From Hyaloraphidium curvatum (Eukaryota; Monoblepharomycota; Hyaloraphidiomycetes; Hyaloraphidiales; Hyaloraphidiaceae), in the NCBI GenBank assembly GCA_025558095.1, contig JAIVFI010000019.1, positions 124,001 through 188,000 of the forward strand: 64,000 bases of DNA. The letters are read 5' to 3'. A model generated the notes under the pieces. It saw nothing but the letters and a program-made list of their open reading frames with translations, did no database searches and was not told the origin of the DNA. The position numbers were made by a program, and so were the translations under genes. Shown here piece after piece: positions 43,954-55,934 of this stretch (its first letter is position 1; every line of letters starts with the position of its first letter).

Positions 43954-44844
43954 TCAGACGAGGTCGAAGAAGAGGACCTTCTTCCTCTGCTCCGCCTCCC
44001 CCGGTGCCCCGTCCGCCCCCGCGTCAGCTTCCCCCGGCGGTCTGTCCGCCAGCCTCGCCTCCCTCACGTTCCGCTCGATCCTGTTCCCCAGCCTGACGGT
44101 GAGCGCGATGCCGACGATCACGGTGCCGATCGGCACGACGAACGTCAGTATCGCGTCGGCGGCCGTGGGGGGCCGCTCGCCATTGACCTCCCAGACGGCG
44201 GGAGGGATCGCGTAGCTGGCCGCGATCAGCAGGAACAGGAACACCCAGAGGAACGTGAGCCACATCGCCCCGCGGAAGAGCAGGGTGCCGGGGGCGATGT
44301 TGGCGAGGTAGTCTGATTTCGTGGGGTCCGGGCGCTCGGGGGTGGCGCCGGCGCGGTAGTGCCACATCTGCTCCGCCATCCCGCCGCGGGCAAACGGACG
44401 GTTCAAGGGAGGGAGGGCGAACAGGGCGAGGAGGAGGCCCACGGCCCCGCAGGTGATCGAGTTGGAGAATAGGTCCAAAGGGCGGTACGCCGCGGGGTCG
44501 GCGGCGGCGACGATCAGCTGCACCGCCAGTGCCAATAGGAAGCACGCCGGGAGCAGGCCCGGGAACACCTCCCACACGCCCAGCGTGGCGCCGCGGAAGA
44601 GCTCGATCCCGCCGAAAACGCCCAGCGTCGCGCCGAGCCGTACGCGGAGGTCCAGGCGCGCGGTACCGGTGGCGGTCAGCAGGCCGGCGTAGGAGCATAT
44701 CAGACGGCCGATCAGCGTGTTCACGCGGCCGCGGTGCAGGAAGAGGCGGGCGCGGGGGAGGAAGTGGGGGACGGTGAGCTCGGCGGGCTCCGTCACGCGT
44801 GGCGGCCGCCGCCACGGGCCGCGCGCCGAGTTGATGATGACCAT
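43954..44844 (-). CDS. Multi-pass membrane protein, unknown
   Basis: I take ATG 44844 (MVIINSARGPWRRPPRV) as the start, giving 296 residues; the frame is open further upstream but reads as low-complexity. At least four hydrophobic segments are visible: FPGLLPACFLLALAVQLIV, ITCGAVGLLLALFALP, AMWLTFLWVFLFLLIAASYA and ILTFVVPIGTVIVGIALTV. The C-terminal tail is hydrophilic and ends RKKVLFFDLV. No family was recognised. It is divergent from the CYP505 gene, with roughly 400 bp between starts. Confidence 0.5.
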   Translation of the reverse strand: MVIINSARGPWRRPPRVTEPAELTVPHFLPRARLFLHRGRVNTLIGRLICSYAGLLTATGTARLDLRVRLGATLGVFGGIELFRGATLGVWEVFPGLLPACFLLALAVQLIVAAADPAAYRPLDLFSNSITCGAVGLLLALFALPPLNRPFARGGMAEQMWHYRAGATPERPDPTKSDYLANIAPGTLLFRGAMWLTFLWVFLFLLIAASYAIPPAVWEVNGERPPTAADAILTFVVPIGTVIVGIALTVRLGNRIERNVREARLADRPPGEADAGADGAPGEAEQRKKVLFFDLV

Positions 44845-45239
44845 CGGGCGGTCCGGGCCCGCCGACAGCGGGAGGCCGACGCCGCAGTCCACAGGCGGCC
44901 GCCGTGGCGGGTGGTGTTGCGGGCGGGGTTCGCCGGCCCGTCCGCGGGTGCTGCGGTCGCCACAGCCCTCTTCGAGAATCCGGCCGGCCCAGCACTCGCC
45001 GCTGCGCCGCACGCCTCGGGCGGCTGCTCATAAGCCGGCAACGAGTGCGCCGCGGCCGACAGCCGGGATTCGCGTGCCCCCGCGCAGACGGACGAACCGC
45101 TCCCCCAGGCTTTCAACTTCGCTGCCAAACACTGTCCCCCCTCCTCCCCCTTGAAGACCCGAGCAGCTCCTCGCGGCTCTGAAAGGCCGGGAGCACCTCA
45201 CAACACACACCCCACCCGCCGCACCCGACCCAACACGCC

Positions 45240-48200
45240 ATGGGCTCCGCAGAGGAGGAAACCGCGGCCGAGGCCGTCGTGTTCCCCGGGCCCCCGCCAA
45301 CGAGGATCATCGGCAACCTCCGCGACATCGACACAAATGCGCCCGTCTGGTCGCTGGTCAGGCTCGCCAAGCAGTACGGTGGGTCTCGCTCGCCCCTACC
45401 GGCCCACTCCCTCCGCCACTTCCTGACGACCCGGCTCCCCCTCCAGGCCCGATATTCAAGCTGAAGCTCAAGCAGGACTTCATTGTCATCAGCTCCCAGG
45501 AGCTTTGCAACGAGCTCTGCGACGTCACCCGGTTCGACAAGCGTGTCCACCCCGCGCTCCACCACGTCCGCAACATCTCGCAGGGGCTCTTCACCAGCGA
45601 GACCAGCGACCCCGAGTGGGGCATCGCCCACAGGATCTTGATGCCCATGTTCGGCCCCAACGCGCTCAAGGATATGTTCCCTGGGGTGGGCGGCGCCGCA
45701 ACGGCAACCAGGAGTGATCGCTGATCGTTTGGCGTGCCGCGCCAGATGCTCGACATTGCCGAACAGATGTTCCTCAAATGGGAGCGCGAAGGCCCGGACC
45801 ACGTCTTTGAGGCCTCGGACAACTTCACCCGGCTGTGGGTTCCCTCCCCCCCTCAATCCCCCTTCGATCCCCTTACCCCCTCCCAACAGCACGTTCGATG
45901 CCATCGCCCTCTGTGCCTTCAACCTCCGCCTCAACAGCTTCTACCGCGAAGGCATGCACCCCTTCGTCAACGCCATGGTGCGCGCGCTGCAGGAAGCCGG
46001 CGCGCGCTCGCGCCGCATGCCGATCGCCAACAGGCTCATGGCGATGGTGAGCAACCAGCACGAGGAGGACATCCGGAGCATGCGCATGGTCGCCGAGGAC
46101 CTGATTGCCGAGCGCAAGGCCAACCCGGGGGGGAAGAAGGACATCCTGAGCACCATGATGACGGCGACGGACCCCAAGACGGGGATGAGGATGAGCGACA
46201 ACTCGGTGACGAGCAACCTCATCGCGTTTTTGATCGCCGGTAACTGTCCCCACATCGGACCCCCAACGTGGCGACTGATCTCTTCCCGACCCCAGGCCAC
46301 GAAACCACCTCGGGCCTCCTCACTTTCTGCATGTACGAGCTCCTCCGCCACCCCGAAGTCGTCGCCAAGGCCCGCGCCGAGGTCGACCGGGTGATCGGCA
46401 CCGCCGCCCCGCGCCACGAGCACATCGCCCAGCTCACCTACATCGACCAGGTGCTCAAGGAAACGCTGCGGCTGTGGCCCACGGCGCCTGCCTTCTCGGT
46501 GTACCCGACCGAGGGGGACACGGTAATCGGGGGCAAGTGGCCCGTGAGGAAGGAGGGGGACGTGGTGTACATCCTGTCGCCGGCGCTACACCGCGATCCC
46601 GTGGTGTGGGGGCCGGATCCCGAGGCGTTCGACCCGGAGAGGTTCGAGTTCGAGGCGGCGCAGAAGCTCCCGCCTAATTGCTGGAAGTGCGTGCCTCCGA
46701 GCTCTCGTTCCGCGCGTTTGCTGACCACGATCCCGCCGCCCGCAGGCCCTTCGGCAACGGCCAGCGCGCCTGCATCGGTCGCCCCTTTGCCCTCCAGGAA
46801 GCCACCCTCGTCGTCGCCATGATGCTACAGCGCTTCGAGATCGAGATCGCCGACCCGGACTACAAGCTCGACATCAAGGAGACGCTCACCATGAAGCCGC
46901 ACGGGCTGATGATCAAGGCGCGCAGGAGGGACAACGTGATCGCGCCCGCCGCTCCGATGCCGGCTGCGGGTGCGGCGAGCGAGCCCTCCAAGGCCGCCGC
47001 GGCGCCCGAAGCCGAGCCCGACGGACCCCCCGTGCACCTCCTGTACGGCTCCAACGCCGGTTCCGCGGAGGACCTCGCGCGCAGGATCGCGGGCGACGCA
47101 GCGGGGAGGGGGTTCCGGGCCACCTGCGCCCCGCTCGACTCGGCGGCGGGCAAACTGCCCAAGGACGGGGTGGTGGTGGTGGTCACGGCGTCGTACGAGG
47201 GGCAGCCGCCTGACAATGCGAGGGGGTTCTGCGGGTGGCTGGACAAGGCCGGCGAGGGGGAGGTCAAGGGGGTCAAGTTTGCGGTGTTTGGGACGGGGAA
47301 CAAGGTGCGTCGGCGGTGATCGGCGGGATGAAGGTCATGCTGATTTTGGTTGGTGACCTTAGGACTGGGCGCGGACCTACATGGCGATTCCCAAGCTAAT
47401 CGACGAGAAACTGGAGGCGCTGGGCGGGGAGCGCATCATGCCGCGTGGGGAGGCCAACGCCCGAGGCGACTTCTTCGGAGACTTTGACAAGTGTGGGTGG
47501 CGCTACGCGGTCGAGGTGCCCGCCTCCAGCAACCGATCGATCTGACCGCACTTACAGGGTATGCCAACTTCTGGAACGAAATTTCCGCGGCGACCGGCCA
47601 TGCCGCCCAAGAAATCCAGTCAGCCGCGGCCGCGCTCGAGGTTGAGTTCGTTCCGCCCTCGGCGGACCCCGTGACTCGGCAGGCCGGCATGCCCAAGGCC
47701 ACCATCGTCGCCAACCGCGAGCTCGTGGACCTCAGCGATCCCTCGGCTCCCGGCGCGAGGTCCAAGCGCCACATCGAGTTTGCTCTCCCCGCGGGAATGA
47801 CGTACCGAACGGGCGACTACCTGGCCGTGCAGCCGCTCAACCCGCCGGACCTGATCGACAGGGCGCTGAAGCGGTTCGGGCTCGGGTACGACGCGCAGCT
47901 CGTCATCAAGACCACGCCGGGGCTGGCCACCTTCCTGCCAACCGGCAAGCCCGTCGAGGCCGGCGAGCTGCTTTCGGCCTTCGTGGAGCTCGCACTCCCG
48001 GCCTCGCGATCGCAAATCGAACGGCTGGCCGCGGGAGCGCAGTGCCCGCCCGACAAGGACAAGCTTCTGGCGCTGATCGCCGACGATGACTCGTACGCGG
48101 CCACGGTGCTGGATCCCCGCACCTCGGTCGTCGACCTGCTCGAGGAGTTTGCCTCGGTCGACATGCCCTTCGGCTCCTTCCTGCAGATGCTCCCGCCTCT

Positions 48201-48888
48201 CAAGCCGCGGCAGTACTCCATCTCGAGCTCCCCCCTGTGGTCCGCGGAGCACTGCACCCTCACCGTCGCCGTCCTCCGCGCGCCCGCCAAGTCGGGCCGT
48301 GGCACCTACGAGGGTGTGGCGAGCAACTACCTGCTGCACGCGCGCCCGGGGACCAAGGTGCCCGTCAGCGTGCGGCCCTCGCAGCAGGCGTTCCACCCGC
48401 CCGAGTCGCTGGAGACGCCGATGCTGATGGTCTGTGCCGGCACCGGCGTCGCACCTTTCCATGGCTTCGTACAGGACCGCGCGCAGCGGATCGCGGCCAT
48501 GGGCGACGAGGTGAAGAAGGCCGGGAGGGCCCTGCTCTTCTTTGGGATGACCAACCCGGACGCGGACTACCTGTACAAATCCGAGTTTGCGGCGTGGGAG
48601 GAGCTGGGGATCGTCTCGATGCGGCCGGCCTACTCGTCAAAACCCGAGGGCGGCGTCAAGTACGTCCAGGACCGGCTGTGGCAGGACCGCGAGGATGTCA
48701 GGGAACTGGTCAAGGCCGGCGCCACGCTGTACTTGTGCGGTGACGGGCAGCGGATGGCGCCGGCGGTGCACGACGTGTGCGTCAAGATCAGAATGGAAGG
48801 CAGCGGGTGCTCCAGGGAGGAGGCCGAGGCGTGGATGGAAAAGGCCGAGAGGCTGCACGGCCGCTATGTTGCTGATGTCTTTGCTTGA
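45240..48888 (+). CDS. Self-sufficient cytochrome P450 fused to P450 reductase (CYP505-type)
   Basis: This is a one-piece fatty-acid hydroxylase like P450foxy and bacterial BM3. The haem domain has [10 protein letters not shown] near the N-terminus, the I-helix AGHETTSG (after an intron at about 46241), ExxR in KETLRLWP, and the haem loop [11 protein letters not shown]. The linker is Ala/Pro-rich. The FMN domain starts [19 protein letters not shown] and includes [16 protein letters not shown]. The FAD/NADPH part has [49 protein letters not shown] and [12 protein letters not shown], ending DVFA at TGA 48888. About nine introns are inferred, mostly in the haem half. All domains appear complete. 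Such enzymes hydroxylate fatty acids at subterminal carbons. Confidence 0.93.
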
Positions 48889-49159
48889 GCTTCTGTCGGA
48901 GGCCCTTGCGAAATGCCAGGTCAGCGGTCGGACAACTCTTTCATGTTGGGGAGTCAATTGCATACAACTGCTTCAAGGATCACGTCCATATCCTCACTTA
49001 TTTGCCAAATTCACCAAAGATCCTACAGCCTCGCGTACTGCGATCGGGGGAACGGGTCGCCGTGACGGAGACCAGAGTATACGTCGGCTAGCGCGGCGTC
49101 GTTCCCTTCTTGGGCCCCGCGGAAGTCTCGCACCTATAGAAAATAGAGAAGGAAGGAAA

Positions 49160-49933
49160 TCAGCGAGGGCACAAGGGCTGCCTCAACGAGTACCGCACCT
49201 GGCCGTCAAAGACGACGTCCGGCCCCATGAAGCGCATCGACACGGTCCGCCGCCTCATCCCCGGCTCCGTCCCACCGCCGCCGTGGAGCACGCCCAGGTG
49301 GAAAACGATCACGTCGCCGGGCTGCAGATCCCAGCTGATGATGTCGTGCTTCTCCCGCTCGGCCTGGATGTCGGGCAGCCGCGGCAGGGGCGAGTGGCGG
49401 TACAGGGGCTGCGTGTCGTCCTTGGCCGCGAACGCCGAGCCGTTGTACAGCGTGCCCTTGTGCGAGCCGCGGATGAACTCGAGGCAGTGCCGCTTGGGCA
49501 GCGGGTCGAGGGTGATCCAGGCCGCGACCATGTGGTTGCCGGCCATCCGCAAGTAGGAAGTGTCCTGGTGCCACGGGGTGCGCCTCGTGTGCCCGCCTTC
49601 CTTCTTGAACAGCTGCTCGCCCATGTAGTCGACCGGCGCGCCCTCGGGGAGGCGCCACAGCGCCCTCATAGCCGTGTCCAGGCCGACCTCGCGTGCCACC
49701 CCCGCATGGTTGCTCCCGCGGTCCTCCAGGAACGCCTCGGGCGAGCCGTCGTAGAAGCGCCGCACCGTTGGGCTCGGGTTCGCAAAACTCCACTCGACGG
49801 CCGCCTCAACCTTGGCCAGCGCCGCGGGGGGCAGCAGCCCGCGCAGGATCACCGCGCCGTCCTCGTCCAGCGCCTTGGCCGCCGCCGTCCAGTCCAGCGG
49901 CGGCAGCGCGCTGAGAGGCACGCGGGCGGGCAT
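49160..49933 (-). CDS. Phytanoyl-CoA dioxygenase (PhyH) family protein
   Basis: This 257-residue single exon from ATG 49933 encodes an Fe(II)/2-oxoglutarate oxygenase. The iron ligands are the HxD pair in TPWHQDTSYLRM and the distal His in FHLGVLHGGGG. The 2-oxoglutarate-binding Arg is probably in RRRTVSMRFMG. A start DEDGAVILRGLLPPAAL is typical of the family. PhyH proteins hydroxylate acyl-CoAs or small molecules, and the substrate cannot be read from the sequence. It is convergent with the CYP505 gene, with a 270-bp gap that holds no gene. Confidence 0.85.
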   Translation of the reverse strand: MPARVPLSALPPLDWTAAAKALDEDGAVILRGLLPPAALAKVEAAVEWSFANPSPTVRRFYDGSPEAFLEDRGSNHAGVAREVGLDTAMRALWRLPEGAPVDYMGEQLFKKEGGHTRRTPWHQDTSYLRMAGNHMVAAWITLDPLPKRHCLEFIRGSHKGTLYNGSAFAAKDDTQPLYRHSPLPRLPDIQAEREKHDIISWDLQPGDVIVFHLGVLHGGGGTEPGMRRRTVSMRFMGPDVVFDGQVRYSLRQPLCPR

Positions 49934-50108
49934 GGTTGCTCAAGTCAAGGCTATACGCGTGGTGGGAGGCAGCGGGCCCGGAAAATCCAACGAAAGGGTG
50001 GCGACGATCGAGCGGGTGGCAAAGGCACCCAACAGACCCCGCGGAGGGCCATGACCTTCGCGCGACAACCTTCATTTTGAGACAGTCACTTTGCTATTCA
50101 ATGCTTCA

Positions 50109-51390
50109 TCACTCGGGTGTTGCGATCGAGCTGGTGCTGCTCGCCACCGCCGTCTCGCTCGTCGTCGCGCTGACCGTGGTGGTCTGCTCGGCAGATTGGT
50201 CACCGATCGCTTCTGCTTGCGCCGGCGCACGCGGAACTCACCACCGCCGTCGTCGTCGTCGCCGGCACCCTGCAATCCTCCAGCGCCCGCACCTCCGCGC
50301 TGCTCTTTGCCACCGCGATCGACCCGCCGTACCGCATCACCCAGCTCGAGTTGAACACCGGCACCTCCCTCGCCATCTCCGCGACGCCGCTGAGCGTGAG
50401 GTTGAAGCTGTCGTACGTGCCGCCGGGGAGGAGGTAGCTTCCGACAAAGGTAGCCGAGAGGCGGACGGTGCCCTGGGTCACGTAGGTGAAGCTGGATTTG
50501 GTGACCTCGGTGGCGTCGAAGCGGGTCATGCGGAAGGAGCCAGGCGAGGTGTTGGCCCCGTCGATGGTGCAGAAGGCGAGGCCAAAGTTGGAGGTCTCCG
50601 GGGTGCCGGATGCAGCCTGGGTGGGGCTGAACGCCGTGCCGGCCGAGAAGTTGCTGCAAACGAAAGCCGTCGGCATCGCAAACTCCAGGCGGAACTCGGT
50701 GCCGGGATCCGGGTTGGCGCAGTACCCCATGAAACCGAGGTAGTCCGGCTGCTGCGTGAACGCGCCCAGCGCGGTGCCCCCGCTCGTCACGGTCCCCCGC
50801 GCCGTCTCGGCAGAGGAGGAGAGCACAACCCGGTCCGCGGTCGGATCACCCAGGGACGCGCATCCGGGGAGGACCGTCGGCGTGCAGGTGGCCGAGGTGG
50901 TCGCCGACGTCGACGTCTCGCCGGTCGTCACCGTGGTCTCGGTCGCTTTCGAGGAAGACGTCCAGGCCGTCTCGCCCCCGGCAACGGGGGCGGCGTACCG
51001 CCTGTACAAAACCCCCTCGTTCCCCTCCTCGGCTCCGTAGTCCACGCACGCCACCGAGCCGGGCGGCGCGCCGGGGTGGCCGAACTCGCTGCGCGGAGTT
51101 CCCCGCCGTCAGCTCGACCGCGGGCTGTGCCGCCAGAGACGAGCCGGGACACCCACCAGAACACCCCGACGGCCTCGTCGCATTCGGAACACGATCTCTT
51201 GAACACGACGGTTGCGCGCGGGGGCACAACGGGGCTGCGGGAGCGGGCGGGGGAGCCGCGCGGGCGGGATGAGGACGGCATCGGGCGAGCAGCGGCGGGC
51301 CAACCTCCCCGCAGCAAGGCCGCAGGATGCCGCGAGGGCAGCGAGGATCGCGAGCACCAGAGAAAGTGCTGTCGGACGCATGCGGGGCAT
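50109..51390 (-). CDS. Secreted protein with CSECD-type N-terminus and Ser/Thr-rich tail
   Basis: ATG 51390 (MPRMRPTALSLVLAILAALA) starts a signal peptide. Exon 2 gives RSCSECDEAVGVF; an intron splits the next Cys codon, and exon 3 continues EFGHPGAPPGSVACVDYG with LYRRYA. The order and intron site repeat those of the protein at 35253-35764. The long C-terminal part has a Thr-rich linker and a strand-rich domain (YLGFMGYCANPDPGTEF, SNFGLAFCTIDGANTS, VFNSSWVMRYGG). A last short Ser/Thr-rich exon (TTSETAVASSTSS) ends at TGA 50109; if that intron is not used, the protein stops near 50200. No catalytic motif is visible. A cell-wall or secreted role is inferred. Confidence 0.65.
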
Positions 51391-51685
51391 GGGGAGGAGA
51401 TAAACAAACGGGGATCCGTGGCGGTGTTGCGTGTTTTGGTGGCGAGAACCGGCCAGGGATCGTCGCGTCGATGACGTCCCGACGGCCCATCGATGCCGGC
51501 GTGCGAAAGATCGGATCGGAAAACCGCGGATCCGTCGGAACATATCGATATGGATCTACTGCTCCGAGATCTCGACCGCCCTTCCTTGAAAGTCGGTTGG
51601 CCCGAAGTCCGAAGAAGCCCAGCGCATTAGTGTCCGGCGCCCGCGGCAAAGGGACCGCGCCCCGGGGTTTCTCGGTGGAGAGCTT

Positions 51686-53310
51686 CGCCACGGCCGCGCC
51701 CCACCGGCGCCATCCCCAGTCCCGCCGCCGTTTTGGCCGTTTTGGACCTTCCAGAACGCGACCGACCCGGCGACAGGCAATCCCGCGTGCCGCGCCACCT
51801 ACAACACCGACCTCTTCTCCGGATCTGGGCGGCCGCCCAAGTGGGAGTTCTGCCCGGCGCCCTGTGGCCCAGACGTCATCCCGTACGTGACCTCTGTGAA
51901 CGGCACCGAGGAGCCGTGTCCGCAGGGCGAGACGAATGGCATCCTCCCGCAGGACTTCCGGTGAGCGGGACCGGCACTCGGGCGGTGGAGACGTGTCTGA
52001 CGATGCCCCTTTCCAGCTACTAGCTCAATTTCACGCTCCGCTCGTCGCCGCCGCCGACGGGGAGCGGGACGTGCGGCCAGTTCAATATCGGCGCCTGCGG
52101 CGCGTGCGAAATGAACGAGGTCTCGTCGCTCTGGGCCGCCGCACCCGTCACCCAGGGCGCCTACTCGGACATGGCGTGCGTGCTGATCGGCCCCTGCGCG
52201 TGGGGCGCTCTCCAGCAAAACTTTGGCGCCGTCGAGCAGCAGTCCGGCAATTCTGGCTCCGTGCGGCTCAACAGCACGGCACCGATCCCGCAGAACACCT
52301 TCTGCGCCCTCGGCATGGGCTGCCCCCGGCTCGTGATCAACAACACGAGCACGCTATATGGTTCCACCGTGCCCGATCCTCGCGGCACGAGCTTCCAGTG
52401 CCCCATTTACGGCACGAATGCCACCACCAACACCCTCATCCGCCTCGACGAGAACGGAAACCCGCTGTGCGCCGTGGCCAAGCAGGGCGACACCGAGTGC
52501 CTCGAGCTGCCGATGGCCTGCTGCTTCATCGCCACCAACTCGTTCAGCTCGCAGGTGGCGATCCTGACCGCACCCTGCAAGACCAGTGCTGCCGATCCCG
52601 ACCCCTGTACTCGTGCCAAACGGTACTTTTTGGACGGAACCTACCAAAATGACACGGCTGGGCCCAATGCGGACGTGCTGGGCTACAACTGCACGTATCT
52701 TGGCCCCACCGGCCCCACGACCGGCTCGAGCCCGTGGGTGGTGGCGACCGGCCCCATCCCCGTGGACCCCGGCATCTCGCTCGGCCCCTTGAACAACGGC
52801 ACCGGCTACTTCATCGTCCGGCCCGAGGCAGGAGGCGGCCTCTCGTGCCTGGCCGACGGCGGCGCCTGCGTCAACATGACCTCGTCGATCTGCGCGAACA
52901 ACGCTGCCGCGACGGCGCCGCTGAACGCGGTCGCCAAGGACGCTTCGGGGTTGGGCATCGTCGTCCCGGACGGGCTGACGACGATCACGGCTCGCACCAC
53001 CGCGACGATTGCGCCAAGCAGCTCTTTTGCGACGACCTCCGCCTCGCCGGCGTCCACGACGAAATCGGTGGCCACCTCCGCCTGTTCCACCACCTCCAAC
53101 CTGCCGACCCCGGTGACCACCTCCGCCTCGCCTTCCCCCTTGTCGTCCACCTCCTTCTCCCCGGCCTCCACCTCGTCGGTGGCATCCTCGGCAGCGACGA
53201 GCACCGCCACCGCCTTCTCGACCACCTCGAGGCCCAGTTCGGCTGGCAGGATCGAAGGTGCGGGGACGGCGGCCGCCCTGGCGGTGATCGCGGCGGTTCT
53301 GGCCTTCTGA
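51686..53310 (+). pseudogene. Damaged copy of the secreted GPI-type protein at 56335-57973
   Basis: The coding sequence matches the intact copy closely over almost its whole length (ATDPATGNPACRA, PPKWEFCPAPCGPD, ALQQNFGAVEQQSG, AKQGDTECLELPMACC, a C-terminal GPI-type signal). Two defects are seen. The segment that encodes the signal peptide in the intact copy is missing or out of frame here, with no ATG in frame upstream. After the intron (51961-52016), the Tyr-Tyr of the intact copy becomes Tyr-TAG (stop at 52021-52023). From ATG 52111 onward the frame is open to 53310, so a shorter, leaderless product is possible. The 3' flank is also shared for about 120 bp. Confidence 0.7.
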
Positions 53311-53774
53311 GCACGATATCCGCTCTGCGACTGGTCATTATGCTGATCATTATGCTGCACGTGTGATCAATACCATCGAATACCCCAAAACGTTGTCTAC
53401 TGAGTCCGATTCTTGAGCCGCTCGAGCCGCCCCGATCACTGTCGGCCGTCAGCAGGGCTCTCGACGGCCGCCAGTCCGGTTCGGTATCCTGGACGCACGA
53501 GGAGCTGGGCATCCCCCTCAGGAGGTGCCGCTTTGCTTACCCCGTCACGGAGCTCGAGTGACGGTTCGCGGACCTTTGTGACAAGGATACCGCCATGGTT
53601 GTTGGGAACGTAGTTGCAGTGTATCCTTCTGTTCCATCATCGATCTCGCCCTGTCATTATTGCCTGGTGGACGTAGGATGATCGTGGCATGTCCCATGGA
53701 CCACTTCGATACGAACGTCAGTCCTCCGGGGCCATCGCCACGATCCCGGTCCGTCAGGGCGCCAAGTCCAGGCT

Positions 53775-54395
53775 TCACGTGTTATGCATCAAGGGGTGAA
53801 CTGGCCAATGCATCTTCTGGCACTTTGCTGAGCAGTACTGGGCGGTCTTGCACCTCGAGCAGCGCTGCAAGTTCTCCCTGGCCCCGTGCGTCGAGCAACT
53901 GGGGTTTGAGCAGGAGAACTTCTCCCACAGTACGCCTTCATCGCTGTTCAGAAGCCTTGACATGTCTCTTCCTACCTTGCGTAGGTGGCGACGACACTCC
54001 TCGTAGCAGGGCGTCCCCGGCCCGTTGCACGTGATCACCATGATTTCGTGGAACTCAAGGCGGGTGTGCCTGTTGTAGCTCCTCACAGCTCCCATCTTCT
54101 CCTCGCCGGACCTGCGCGGAGCCCCGCACGCGTGGCACCGCAGGTCCAGCTCGACCAGCTGCGATTCGGTCCAGTCGCCGCAGACGCCCTTGACCGCCTC
54201 CTGCACTCCGCCGGACTCGATCTCCGCGAGGAACGCGACATCGTTGAGCACGAAAAGGGCCTCGATGGTCCGGAGAGGTTCCTCGGGCCGGATATGCACG
54301 TCCAGGTGGAAGGCGATTGGCGCCTCCTCCGGCCCCATGGCCCCACCCGCGGGAATGGGACCGGGCACGCGTGGCTTCGCGGTGGAAACCTTCAT
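53775..54395 (-). CDS. MYND-type zinc finger protein
   Basis: From ATG 54395 (MKVSTAKPRVPG) the protein has 206 residues. The C-terminus is a MYND finger: CSNPSC, then RCSRCKTAQYCSAKCQKMHW and a final His in PVHPLMH, although the usual last Cys is missing because the protein stops at MHNT. The middle part has another CHAC pair and an alpha/beta-like region (FHLDVHIRPEEPLRTIEALF). MYND fingers recruit protein partners, often in transcription or signalling. No SET domain is present. Confidence 0.75.
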   Translation of the reverse strand: MKVSTAKPRVPGPIPAGGAMGPEEAPIAFHLDVHIRPEEPLRTIEALFVLNDVAFLAEIESGGVQEAVKGVCGDWTESQLVELDLRCHACGAPRRSGEEKMGAVRSYNRHTRLEFHEIMVITCNGPGTPCYEECRRHLRKVGRDMSRLLNSDEGVLWEKFSCSNPSCSTHGARENLQRCSRCKTAQYCSAKCQKMHWPVHPLMHNT

Positions 54396-54673
54396 TGGCT
54401 CGCGATAGAGTGGCGGTACGTGGAGTTGTCTGCGGCGGCGGCGACGGGTTCGGGAAAAGAGACCGCGATGTTTCCGGACGGCGCGTTCGGAGGACTCGGG
54501 AACGAAATACTGAAATCGACGCCCTAGCTTGATCCTCCCCAGCGAGTAAACTGCAATTTGCAGTCTAGAGCGGCTCCAGCAATTCAATTCAGACCACTTT
54601 TATTGTCCCTTCCGCCGCCTCGGCGTGCCAGGTCACCGATCAAGCTGCATTTCGAAACGGGAAGGAAACTGAT

Positions 54674-55934
54674 TCAACCCTTCCACACGACGTCCTCGAT
54701 GTCGTCCATCGAGAACGCGTACCGCGCCCGCACCTCGGGCGGGCTGCCCGCCGGCGCCGGCGCGAACGACCTCCAGTTCTCCGCCGTCACCATCCCCTCC
54801 GCGGCCGCGATCGGCGGCTTTCCCGCCCCCATCAGCCCCTTGGCAATGTAGCAGTAGGCCGTATCCGTCGCGGCCTTGCCCAGATCGAGCCAACGCATGC
54901 CGAGCACCTCGTCCGCCCGAGCGTTCGACATCTCGCACCTGAGACCGAGGAGGGGGACCACCACCGCGAGCGCGCCGTCGAAGAAGCTGAGCAACCAGAG
55001 CAGCCACGACGGGAGTGTGCTCTTGGGGACCGAGTATCCGTGCTTCCCGAGCTCCGCAGCGAGGTCCTCGGCGATCTGCTTCATCGTCCTGTTCTCCTTG
55101 GCCACGATGATCCGCTTCCCGCCCGCCTCGGTCCGGAGCATCGCCCTGAGGTGCGCCAGGGCCACGTCGCGCACGTCGAGGGAGAAGATGGTGAGATCCG
55201 GGACGCCGGGGATCTCGCGGTTCACGAGCTGGCGGAACAGGATGAGGGAGGATCCGATTGCATCCGAGGGGCTGGGGCCCAGGATGAAGCCGACGTTGAG
55301 GACGCAGAGGTCGAAACCGAGGTCGGGGTGGGACTGCATGAAGTTCCACGCGGCCTTTTCGGCGCGAGTCTTGGAGACGGGGTACGGCCCCGCTTTGGAC
55401 TCGTCTGTCCAGTCGGACTCGTCGAATCTGTGCCCGAAAAGAACGTCAGCACGTCCGTCCCAACCTTGACGCGCTCTAGAGAACCCACACTTTGCCCGTC
55501 TTCCACTCGGCGAACCTGCCCTCGTTGATCGCCGCAGTAGAACCCGTTAGAACCACCCGTTTCACGGTCTTCGCCTTCGCTGCCGCCTCCAGGACAAACA
55601 GAATCCCTGCCACCGCGGGGCCGATAAGTTCCTTCTCCGCATCCCGCACGCGTTCCGTCGGTACGGGAGACGCCGTGTGCAGAACGTAAGTCACGCCCGC
55701 CACGGCGTCTTCCCAGCCTTCGGGCGACGAAAAATCGGCGGCGACGAGCTCCACCGGCGCGCGGGGACCCGTCAGCCGGAGCAGGCCCGCGGTCTTTGGG
55801 TCCGTCTTTGGGTCGGCCGGCACGCGCCGGACGGTGCCGCGGACGCGGTAGCCGGCGGCCAAAGCATAGGCGGCTAGCACGGAAGCAAAATAGCCGGTGA
55901 TGCCGGTAATTAGAACGAGAGGCGGTTCGGCCAT
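54674..55934 (-). CDS. NAD(P)-dependent epimerase/reductase (DFR-like extended SDR)
   Basis: Two exons from ATG 55934 encode a Rossmann enzyme. The cofactor loop is ITGITGYFASVLA (GxxGxxA), followed by RGTVRR, VAADFSSPEGW, LHTASPV and VVLTGSTAAINEG. After the intron, FDESDWTDES and the active-site YxxxK (PYPVSKTRAEKAAW) follow, then VLNVGFILGPSPS. This is the dihydroflavonol-reductase-like group, which reduces ketones or aldehydes. The C-terminal half has an unusual hydrophobic stretch (LPSWLLWLLSFFDGALAVVV) that may anchor it to a membrane. It is in the same orientation as the MYND gene. Confidence 0.8.
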
